Origin: Burkholderiaceae bacterium
GTDB lineage: Bacteria; Pseudomonadota; Gammaproteobacteria; Burkholderiales; Burkholderiaceae_C
Direction of reading: 5' to 3'
Assembly: GCA_031253955.1 (NCBI GenBank)
Contig: JAIRVJ010000010.1
Coordinates: 1 to 64,000 of the forward strand
DNA: 64,000 nucleotides
A model generated the notes under the pieces. The model was not told the origin of the DNA, ran no database searches, and saw only the letters and a list, made by a program, of their open reading frames with translations. Of this stretch, positions 18,788 to 26,949 are shown piece after piece (the stretch's first letter is position 1; each line of letters opens with the position of its first letter). The translations under genes were made by a program, and so were the position numbers.

Positions 18788-19251
18788 AAGTGCTCTTGAC
18801 CTTGAGCCAGCAGGGGCTGGACCTCATCAAGCAATTCGAGGGCTTTCGCGCCGCACCATACCTGGATGCCGTGGGCATTCCCACCATCGGCTACGGCGCC
18901 ACCTACTACCCCGGCGGGGCGCGCGTGCGCATGACCGATCCGCCGATGACCGAAGCGCACGCCAGCCTCTTGCTCGAAAGCATGGTGCACCGTTTCGCCG
19001 ACGCCATCAACGGCTGCGTGCAGGCGCCGCTGACGCAGCCGCAGTTCGATGCGCTGGTGTGCTGGGCCTACAACGTCGGCATCGAGGCGGCGCGCCACTC
19101 CACACTGGTGCGCCTGCTCAACGAGGGCGACTGCGCCGCCGCCGCCGATCAGTTTCTGCGCTGGAACCGCGCCGGCGGGCGCGAACTGGCGGGCCTGACG
19201 CGCCGGCGCGAGGCCGAGCGGGGGCTGTTTTTGAGCGAGGCGGCGCCATGA
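18784..19251 (+). CDS. Endolysin, GH24 lysozyme
   Basis: LSQQGLDLIKQFEGFRAAPYLDAVGIPTIGYGAT ... CWAYNVG. Confidence 0.85.
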   Translation: MKVLLTLSQQGLDLIKQFEGFRAAPYLDAVGIPTIGYGATYYPGGARVRMTDPPMTEAHASLLLESMVHRFADAINGCVQAPLTQPQFDALVCWAYNVGIEAARHSTLVRLLNEGDCAAAADQFLRWNRAGGRELAGLTRRREAERGLFLSEAAP

Positions 19252-19904
19252 ACTTGCTGGGCTGGCTGGTTCCATCCTGGGCCATCGCCCTGGCCGCTGC
19301 CCTTGCGGGCGCGGCGCTGGGCGGCGGGGTGCAGCAGTTGCGCATCGCCAGCTTGCAAACCGAACACGCGCAGTACCGCGAGAAGCAGGCGCTGGCGCTG
19401 GCCGCCGCCGAGAAAGCCGCTCGCCTGGCCCAGGAGGATTTGCAAATCACCCGCAACCAGTTGACCGGCACGGTGGCCGGTATCGACCAGCGAATGACGA
19501 AAGCCAGAGAAGATGCTGCCAAGGAAACTGAAACTCGCCTGCGCGGCATGGCCGCTGGCGCTGTGCGCGTGCGCTACGTCGCCGCCTCCTGCCCCAACCC
19601 CGGTGGTGCTGTGCCCGCCGCTGCCGCTTCCCCCGGCCTGGCTGATGCAGCGGGAATCGACCTCGCTCCAGAGGCTGGACAAGATGTTCAGCTTCTCCGG
19701 CAGTCCCTTGCCGACGACGCCATCCAGATCGGCGGCTTCAAGCAATACGCCCGCGCCGTCGCCGACTACAACCGGGCGGTGACGGGCCGGACCGTCACGT
19801 CTGCGCCGGTTTTCCCTCTCCCCGGCCCTCTCCCGCAAGCGGGAGAGGGGGTCAACAGTCCTCCCGCCGGCGCGGGAGGAGGAGATGGACATGGCGGTCA
19901 TTGA
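19248..19904 (+). CDS. Inner-membrane spanin (Rz-like)
   Basis: N-terminal TM followed by coiled coil, downstream of lysozyme. Confidence 0.7.
   Translation: MNLLGWLVPSWAIALAAALAGAALGGGVQQLRIASLQTEHAQYREKQALALAAAEKAARLAQEDLQITRNQLTGTVAGIDQRMTKAREDAAKETETRLRGMAAGAVRVRYVAASCPNPGGAVPAAAASPGLADAAGIDLAPEAGQDVQLLRQSLADDAIQIGGFKQYARAVADYNRAVTGRTVTSAPVFPLPGPLPQAGEGVNSPPAGAGGGDGHGGH
19513..19782 (+). CDS. Embedded outer-membrane spanin (Rz1-like lipoprotein)
   Basis: Within Rz in another frame; signal peptide/lipobox-like LALCAC followed by Pro-rich SPPPAPTP. Confidence 0.65.
   Translation: MLPRKLKLACAAWPLALCACATSPPPAPTPVVLCPPLPLPPAWLMQRESTSLQRLDKMFSFSGSPLPTTPSRSAASSNTPAPSPTTTGR
19826..19849. repeat. 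REP-type palindrome CCCTCTCCCGC-AA-GCGGGAGAGGG inside spanin gene
   Basis: Perfect palindrome; same unit recurs at 40561, 42883, 43270, 43306 and 50270. Confidence 0.85.
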
Positions 19905-22560
19905 CATTCAGCAGTTCGTCGGTATCGCGCCGCGCGTGCCGCCGCGCGACATGGGGGCCGCTTGCGCGCAGGCGTGCGGCAACCTGCTGGCCACGGCGAT
20001 GGAATTCCGCCCGCTGCAAGAGGACGCGCCGGCGCGCTCCGATCCGGCGTTTGCCGCAGCGCGCACGCTGTACCGCCTCTCGCGCGATGCCCAGGGCAAC
20101 TATCTGGAGGACGATGCCGCCGGCTGGATCGTGGCGCCCGATGCGCGCAGTTACGCCAAGGGCGATTTGCACGACGACGCGACCGAGCGCACCTATTTCA
20201 CGTTCGATGACGGCACGCAAGCAGCGCGCGTGATTGACGCCACGGGCGAGAACCGGCTGCTGGGCGTGCCCGCGCCGGTATCGGTCGCGGTGACGGTGAA
20301 CCAGGGCCATTCGTTCACGCTGGACGATGCGCTCACGTGGGTGTCGGCCACGCTGATTCCGGCCATCGTGCAGGCGCTCAAAGCCTCCAGCACGGAGTAC
20401 CACATCTATCACGGCGCGCCGGTGGCCGGCGCCGATGCCATGTATTGCCTGACGTGGTGGGCCGAGGACGGCGGCTATGGCGTGGCCGGTGTGCCCGCCG
20501 ATCAGGCAGGGGCGCTGCGCGACCCCAGTCTGGCTGGGTTCCAGCAGGGCGGCCAGTGGGTGGTTCCGATCCTGTGTTTTCCGAAATGGGGCGTGGTGGA
20601 TACGGACAAGCTGACTGCCGCGTTGCAGGCCATCGAAGTGCCAAAGGCCGTGGGCGAGGACGGCGCGGGCGGCGGCGCCACTTCGTTCACCGGGGATCAG
20701 GCGCGCACGCTGGCGGGCAAGCTGGCGGCGCTGTTCGATCCTGGCGGCGCTTCTATTGCCAATTTGCGCCAGCAGATGACGGCAGCCGTCAAGGATTTCT
20801 GCGCGGCCATCAGCGCGGCGGCCTCCAGCGCGGGCGCAAGCGATCCGGCGCCGGAGGTTCAGCCGCCCCAAAAGCCCTCGGTGGGCGGCGTGTTCATGTA
20901 TATCCATCCCGACAGCGACTATGGCGAGGGGCTGACACTCACATGGAATAACGGCTACCGGGGCATGATCCAGCAGCAGTACCCGCTCGCGTCCAACCCG
21001 CTCATGCCGCAGTACCTCGCCGAGGGGGACAAAAACAACGCGCTTCACCAAAATACCTTGTGTTACGAATGGTGGCTGTATGAACGGCAACTCGATGAAT
21101 ACAACGCTGCGCAAAACGCCGGCGCCAAGCAAGACGGCCAGAACGCGCAGGAGGCGGCGGCGCTGGTGGCGCGCCTAGCGCAAGACAAGGCGCAAGCGGC
21201 CAGCGTGTACGACCAGATTTGCGGCGAGTACCAGCGCCGCGTGGCTGGCATCACCGATCTGGTGACGGGCCTCATCAACGGCCAGAGCCTGCTGGGCGAG
21301 GGCGGCCTGATCGCCGTGGACGCCGACCGGATCATCGACACGCGCTTTTACATCGCCACCTACGTGACCGACTGGGGCTGGGAGAGCGCGCCTTCGCCCA
21401 TCAGCGCCATGCTGGAAGTCAGCCAGTACGACACGGTGACGGTGCAGGTGCCCAAGCCGCCAGAGGATCGGCAGGTTCTCAAGTGGCGCATCTACCGCAG
21501 CAACGTGGGCACGCAGGATGCGGCCTACCAGTTTGCTGCGGATGCGCTGGCGGCCGACGGGCTGTCGCTCACCGACCAGGTCAAGGGCCAGGCGCTGGGC
21601 GAGGTCTGCCCGACCTTCGGTTGGGCCGAGCCGCCCTATCGCATGGACAACGCCAGCAGCCAGCAGGTCAAGCCGCCCAAGGGGGACGACCCGCACCTGC
21701 GCGGCCTGGTGGCGATGCCCAACGGGATTTTGGCCGGGTTCATCGACAACTACGTGGCCTTTTGCGACCCGTACCACCCGTATGCCTGGCCCATCGAATA
21801 CCAGATCACCACCGAGGCGCCCATCGTCGGGCTGGGGGTGTTCGGCCAATCGCTTTTTGTGGGCACGCGCGGGCATCCTTATGTCATTAGCGGCGCCGAT
21901 TCGGCCAGCATGAGCGCCGTCAAGCTGCCGCAACTGCTGCCGTGCGTGGCCGCGCGCAGCATCGCCGGGGTGGGCGAGGGGGTGATCTATGCCAGCCATG
22001 ACGGGCTGGTGCTGGTCTCCACCGCCGGGGCGCAACTGCTCACCGACGCCTACTACGCGCGCGAGGACTGGCTGGCCCTTGCGCCGCAGACGATCCGCGC
22101 CATCGAGTACGAGGGGGTGTACTACTTCTGGGCGGGCGATGGCGTTTGCCGGGCGCTGGACTTTAGGGCCAAAAAGCTGGTGACGGTAGATTTGCCGCAC
22201 GCCACGGCGCTGCGGCGCGACGAGTTGACGGACGCGCTGTTTGCGGTGCGCGGCCCGCACGTGGTGCGCTGCTTTGCCCAGGGCCGGCGCACCGGGCGCT
22301 GGAAAAGCGGCGTGCAGACGTTCCAGAAACAGGCTCCGCTAGCGTGGGGCGTGGTGCTGGGCGATCAATCCCAGGCGCAGCCGGCCACCCTGCGCTGGTG
22401 GGGCGATGGCAAGCTGCTCGTTGAAAAGCAGGTCACGGGCATCGCGCCGTTTCGCCTGCCGGCGGGCCGCCCGCTGGAGCACGAGGTGGAGATTGAGTCC
22501 GCTGCGCGCATCACGCGCGTGCAACTGGCCAGCAGCACGGCGGAATTGCAGGGCATCTGA
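19885..22560 (+). CDS. Large phage tail protein
   Basis: 891 aa ORF in tail cluster after lysis genes. Confidence 0.6.
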   Translation: MDMAVIDIQQFVGIAPRVPPRDMGAACAQACGNLLATAMEFRPLQEDAPARSDPAFAAARTLYRLSRDAQGNYLEDDAAGWIVAPDARSYAKGDLHDDATERTYFTFDDGTQAARVIDATGENRLLGVPAPVSVAVTVNQGHSFTLDDALTWVSATLIPAIVQALKASSTEYHIYHGAPVAGADAMYCLTWWAEDGGYGVAGVPADQAGALRDPSLAGFQQGGQWVVPILCFPKWGVVDTDKLTAALQAIEVPKAVGEDGAGGGATSFTGDQARTLAGKLAALFDPGGASIANLRQQMTAAVKDFCAAISAAASSAGASDPAPEVQPPQKPSVGGVFMYIHPDSDYGEGLTLTWNNGYRGMIQQQYPLASNPLMPQYLAEGDKNNALHQNTLCYEWWLYERQLDEYNAAQNAGAKQDGQNAQEAAALVARLAQDKAQAASVYDQICGEYQRRVAGITDLVTGLINGQSLLGEGGLIAVDADRIIDTRFYIATYVTDWGWESAPSPISAMLEVSQYDTVTVQVPKPPEDRQVLKWRIYRSNVGTQDAAYQFAADALAADGLSLTDQVKGQALGEVCPTFGWAEPPYRMDNASSQQVKPPKGDDPHLRGLVAMPNGILAGFIDNYVAFCDPYHPYAWPIEYQITTEAPIVGLGVFGQSLFVGTRGHPYVISGADSASMSAVKLPQLLPCVAARSIAGVGEGVIYASHDGLVLVSTAGAQLLTDAYYAREDWLALAPQTIRAIEYEGVYYFWAGDGVCRALDFRAKKLVTVDLPHATALRRDELTDALFAVRGPHVVRCFAQGRRTGRWKSGVQTFQKQAPLAWGVVLGDQSQAQPATLRWWGDGKLLVEKQVTGIAPFRLPAGRPLEHEVEIESAARITRVQLASSTAELQGI

Positions 22561-22562
22561 AC

Positions 22563-24518
22563 ATGGCTGGCGGCACACTCACGCACATCACCGACCCGCG
22601 CGCGCGGCGCTCCGGGCGCGACACCGGCATCGCCCGGCTGCCCGCCATTGCCACGCCCAACACCGGCAACGCTCATACGGACGCGATTTTGGCGGCCATC
22701 AAGGAGCAGCTGGAAGTGCGCAACGGGGCGCGCGGCAACGATGCCGAACGGGTGGTCACGCAGCGCGAACTCAAGGATTTGCTGGATACGACCGGGCAAC
22801 TGTCCAGCCAGGTGGACGCGCTGTCCACGGCCATTGCGGGCACGGCGCAGCCGCTCACGCCCGCCGAGGCGCTGGCGCGGTTTCAGGATTTGATCCGGCG
22901 CTTGCCGCTGTACCAGGACCTGGTCAAGTCCCTCAACGACCCCAGCCGCTTTGATGCCATGCGTGCCGAGGTGCGCGAGCAACTGCTGCGCAGCCTGACG
23001 CTGGAGGCGCAAAAGCTGGGCGCGAGCATTTTGCAAACGCAGAAACAAGTTCAGGATTCCAACCTGTCGCTGGCGCTGCAAATCAGCCAGTTGACCGCCG
23101 CCGTGCAAAACGCCGCCGCCGGCGTGCGCCAGACGCAGTTTGCCACCGGCGAATTGGGGCGCGCGCAGGCGGGCCTGGTCAATCAGTTGCAAGCTTCATT
23201 GGGCAGCTACTACCAGGACGGCGGCCAAGGGCGCGCCAGCCTGGAGGAGGTATTGCTGGCCACCGCCGATCTGCTGGAGGGCTTGTCGGGCCAGTACACC
23301 ATGAAGGTGCAGGCCGGCGGGGCGCTGGCCGGCATTGGCCTGTCGGCCACCGAGAAGGACGGCGCGCCCGATTCGGCCTTCATCGTCATGGCCGACAAGT
23401 TCGCCATCGTCGCGCCCGATTACGCGGGCGGGCTGACCAACCTGCCGGCGGCCAGCAGCATCCCGTTCGGGGTGGATGCGCACGGCATTTACATGAATAG
23501 CAACGTGTACCTGTCGGGCACGATGCGCATTCAGGGCGGAGACAAGACGCTGATCGACGGACTGCGCGGCTCGCTGCAACTGAACGCGGGCAGCGGCGCG
23601 TGGAGCGACGTGGCGGCCAGCCAGAAAGTCTGGACGGCGCTGGGTAACCCCGGAGCGCCCGTGGGCACGGCGCACCTGGTGATCGGCGACATGGTGACCC
23701 TCGGCAACGTCACGCGCTACTGGAATGGTAGCGCGTGGTCTAACCCAGGCATGGTAATTACCGGAGATTTGCTGGTAGACGGCACGGTGGCTGCGCCCAA
23801 GATCAACACCAATGGGCTGACGATCCGGGATGCCAACGGCAATGTGATTTTGAACGCCGGGGCCGGGCTGAATTTGCAAAACAGGCTGCCGGGCCTGGGG
23901 GCGCTGGCCACGCAGAGCGCGGCAGTGATCGGCTCAACGGTCAAGTTTCCGGACGGCACGGTGATGAACACCGCCGATTTTGTCAACCGGCTGCAAAAGA
24001 TCGATCCCGGCACCATCGGCACGTTCATTTCGACGGCTGCCATCGGCGCAGCCTACATCGGCAACGCAGCCATCGGCACCGCCCATATCCAGAACGCGGC
24101 GGTGGACACGCTGCGCATCGCGGGGGGGTCGGTGACGTCGGTGGCGGTATCGTCCGGCGCGCCTAACCTGACAATCGTTCAGGGCAGCCCTGCCGTGGTG
24201 GGCAGCATACCGTGGACTTACGTTGCCGGCTCCACCGGATGTCTGCTTTCCGCGTTCGTTTCCTGTAACTGCGACACGGGAAATGTATCGGCGATCCAGA
24301 TGAACATCCGCATGTCCGCACCGGGCGGTTACACCACGGTTGGCTCGTCGGTTATTTCCCTGGATGGTTCGTGGGCGCGTGTCAGCGTCGGTTTTGGTTT
24401 CGCCAACCCCACTGGCAACGTCACTTTCGATCTGCAATTGGTCGTTCCGGGATCGGGAGGTGGTGGCCCGGCGCATATCGGCCAGTTCTATCTGATGGCG
24501 ATGGGGGCCAAGCGATGA
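22563..24518 (+). CDS. Phage tail fiber/host specificity protein (DUF1983-like region)
   Basis: ADKFAIVAPDYAGG...FGVDAHGIYMNSNVYLSGTMRI and repeated AAIGAAYIGNAAIGTAHIQNAAVDTLRIA. Confidence 0.65.
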   Translation: MAGGTLTHITDPRARRSGRDTGIARLPAIATPNTGNAHTDAILAAIKEQLEVRNGARGNDAERVVTQRELKDLLDTTGQLSSQVDALSTAIAGTAQPLTPAEALARFQDLIRRLPLYQDLVKSLNDPSRFDAMRAEVREQLLRSLTLEAQKLGASILQTQKQVQDSNLSLALQISQLTAAVQNAAAGVRQTQFATGELGRAQAGLVNQLQASLGSYYQDGGQGRASLEEVLLATADLLEGLSGQYTMKVQAGGALAGIGLSATEKDGAPDSAFIVMADKFAIVAPDYAGGLTNLPAASSIPFGVDAHGIYMNSNVYLSGTMRIQGGDKTLIDGLRGSLQLNAGSGAWSDVAASQKVWTALGNPGAPVGTAHLVIGDMVTLGNVTRYWNGSAWSNPGMVITGDLLVDGTVAAPKINTNGLTIRDANGNVILNAGAGLNLQNRLPGLGALATQSAAVIGSTVKFPDGTVMNTADFVNRLQKIDPGTIGTFISTAAIGAAYIGNAAIGTAHIQNAAVDTLRIAGGSVTSVAVSSGAPNLTIVQGSPAVVGSIPWTYVAGSTGCLLSAFVSCNCDTGNVSAIQMNIRMSAPGGYTTVGSSVISLDGSWARVSVGFGFANPTGNVTFDLQLVVPGSGGGGPAHIGQFYLMAMGAKR

Positions 24519-24952
24519 AGCACTACGTTTTGGTGAAAGAAACCGGGGAAGTGGTTTCCTCTTGCGTTTCGTCCGAAGGACTGCCGCCGCCGGAGATGGT
24601 TCCGCCCGGCTTGTGCGCGGTGGAAGTGGCCGGGATGGTCGATACCGCCAGCGTGCGCTTTGACGGGCAATCGGTGACGCCGCTGCCGCCACGCCCCAGC
24701 GAACATCACCGCTTCGACCACGCTGCGCTGAAGTGGAAGCTGGACATGGGCCGTGCCATAAACGCCATGCGCGAGCGGCGCAACCGCTTGCTGGCCGCCA
24801 GCGATCCGGTGGTGTTGCGCGCTGTCGAAACCGGCCAGGGCGTGCCGCAAGAGTGGACACGCTACCGCCAAGCGCTGCGCGATCTGCCCGCCGCCGTGAC
24901 GGATGAAGCGTCGCTGCTGACCGCGCCGTGGCCCGCCGCGCCTACAGCTTGA
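24515..24952 (+). CDS. Tail fiber assembly/chaperone-like protein
   Basis: AINAMRERRNRLLAASDPVVLRAVETGQGVPQEWTRYRQALRDLP. Confidence 0.65.
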   Translation: MKHYVLVKETGEVVSSCVSSEGLPPPEMVPPGLCAVEVAGMVDTASVRFDGQSVTPLPPRPSEHHRFDHAALKWKLDMGRAINAMRERRNRLLAASDPVVLRAVETGQGVPQEWTRYRQALRDLPAAVTDEASLLTAPWPAAPTA

Positions 24953-25169
24953 CGATGGCGGCGATCACGCCCACGGCCACCACCAGCATGGCGCCGAGCT
25001 TGATGGTCATGCGCAGTTCAAGTTCCCGCAGGTCGGACTTGGTAACCAGATTGGCCGAGTCCGTGGAATCGCGCACGGCGGCGGCCATCGCCTCGGCTTG
25101 CCGCGCGTTCACGCCAGCGGCTTCCAGCGTCTTGACGAATTTGAGCGTATCGAAGGTGACGGCGTTCAT
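24942..25169 (-). CDS. DUF1640 (CCDC90-like) protein
   Basis: MNAVTFDTLKFVKTLEAAGVNARQAEAMAAAVRDST...TIKLGAMLVVAVGVIAAIVKL. Confidence 0.8.
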   Translation of the reverse strand: MNAVTFDTLKFVKTLEAAGVNARQAEAMAAAVRDSTDSANLVTKSDLRELELRMTIKLGAMLVVAVGVIAAIVKL

Positions 25170-25199
25170 GCGCGGCAGTTTAGCAAAACTTCGCCGGTT

Positions 25200-25216
25200 T
25201 TTCGTTCCCACTATGC
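25200..25216 (+). promoter_or_regulatory. 17-nt prophage motif, copy 4
   Basis: TTTCGTTCCCACTATGC, followed by CACCCTCT. Confidence 0.8.
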
Positions 25217-25251
25217 CACCCTCTCGCATCTTCTGATGTGCGAGGTGCGGT

Positions 25252-26949
25252 ATGAGTATTCCGGTTATTTCGTTGCTGGCGGGGCTGGGACACGGCGGGC
25301 TGGATCAATGGAAATTGAACAGACAGTGGGAGAAAGACGATGCCGTTGCCAAGGCGATGGAGAGTTTCCTCAATCCTGACAAGTCCAAGAACGACGCCGC
25401 ACAGCCGTCTCCCGCACAGGCGGACGCAGGCGGCGGTTCGGCGCAGCCGTCCATCTGGCAGCAGATGGGCTTCAATCCGGGACAGTCTCCGCAGCCGCAG
25501 CCCAACTCCGCCGCGCAGGTGGGCAATTACGGGGCGCAAACCAATATTCCGGTTCCCACGCCGTCGGAGCTGATACCGCAATCGCAGCAGCAGGCCGCGC
25601 CGCCGGCACAGGGCGATGGGGCGGGACAGGCGGGCGTGCCCGTTTCTCCAAAATCGGTCGTGCGATTGCCTTTGCCGTGGGACGATCCGGCGCCCGGGGC
25701 GGCCCCGGAACCTTGGTATGGCTCGCTCGTGAGGGCGGCGACAGGCATGGGCGGCGCCGGCGGCCAGTCTCCCGCGCCAGCGCCCGCCGTGGCCGGGCAG
25801 GCGGCGCAACCGCTGCCGGCCTCCATGGGCGATGGCAGCGCCAGCGTGGCCGGGCAAGGCTATGGCCTGCTTTCCGATATCGATGCGCGCAGTTCCCGGG
25901 AGGTGGAACAGGCAAAAAAGCTCGCTATCGCCTTGGCCCGCTCTGGTAACAATGGCGCGGCGATAGCGATGTACAAGCAGGCCCAGGACAAAAAGTACGC
26001 CGTCGAAGACCTGAAGTACGGTATGAGGATTGCCAACGATCCCACGGGCGAGGAGGCGCAAAAACTCTACAAGCTCATTGACGATTCCAAAATTCCCGGC
26101 ACCACTCTCGTTACCGATCCCAAGACGGGGGTCGTCACGCTGCAACTGCAACAGCCCGACGGCGCCAGCAAGGCCATTGCGCTCAGTGGCAAGAATGCCA
26201 TGTACCTGGGCGTGGCGTACAACAGGCTTCAGCGCGGCGACATCGGGGGCTTGACGGATCTGTACAACATCGACAAGGACGTGGTCTCGCACGCCGTGGC
26301 GGGCTACCAGTTCAATGCGCATCTGGCGCAACTCAACAACAGCGCCGCCAACATCAATTCCAACATCGACTACCGCAACCAGCGCGTGGCTATTGATGAC
26401 CGGCGCTACGACGTGCAGGAGCGCCGGATCGATGCGCAACAACAAAAACTCGATACCAAAGACGCGCAAGAAAACGAGCGCCACAGTGCCGCCGCCGCAC
26501 TGGTGCAAGACCCCACCAATCCCGCGCTGCAAGCCAGGTACGCAGCGGCAGGCGGCAGCTTGGCCGACTTGGGGCGCCTGAACGGGGGCGATGGCAACAA
26601 GCCGATGGAAGTCAAGCTGGCCGATGCTTTCCTGCAAGCCGGGATTGCCCCAGACAAGAAATCGGCCATACAGATGGCGATGAATCACAAGGATGACTCT
26701 CCCGACAAGGTGCGCCAGCAGCTTTATCTGGAGCAGCAGAAATTGGGGCTGCCCCACAAGGAGGCCGCGAAAAACACAGATGCCGCGATGCTCTACCTGT
26801 TTCCGCGCTCCAATGCCGCTCCTGCCGCTGGCGGTGCCGCCAGCGGCTCAGTGGGGCCGTCAAAAGCCCAGCTTGAAGTCGGGCAGGTGTACCAGACCGT
26901 CAAAGGCCCGGCGCGCTGGAACGGGAAAATGTTCGAGGCCGTCCAATGA
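25252..26949 (+). CDS. Phage internal virion/structural protein
   Basis: 565 aa, Gln/Ala-rich, upstream of and overlapping the giant gene. Confidence 0.5.
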   Translation: MSIPVISLLAGLGHGGLDQWKLNRQWEKDDAVAKAMESFLNPDKSKNDAAQPSPAQADAGGGSAQPSIWQQMGFNPGQSPQPQPNSAAQVGNYGAQTNIPVPTPSELIPQSQQQAAPPAQGDGAGQAGVPVSPKSVVRLPLPWDDPAPGAAPEPWYGSLVRAATGMGGAGGQSPAPAPAVAGQAAQPLPASMGDGSASVAGQGYGLLSDIDARSSREVEQAKKLAIALARSGNNGAAIAMYKQAQDKKYAVEDLKYGMRIANDPTGEEAQKLYKLIDDSKIPGTTLVTDPKTGVVTLQLQQPDGASKAIALSGKNAMYLGVAYNRLQRGDIGGLTDLYNIDKDVVSHAVAGYQFNAHLAQLNNSAANINSNIDYRNQRVAIDDRRYDVQERRIDAQQQKLDTKDAQENERHSAAAALVQDPTNPALQARYAAAGGSLADLGRLNGGDGNKPMEVKLADAFLQAGIAPDKKSAIQMAMNHKDDSPDKVRQQLYLEQQKLGLPHKEAAKNTDAAMLYLFPRSNAAPAAGGAASGSVGPSKAQLEVGQVYQTVKGPARWNGKMFEAVQ

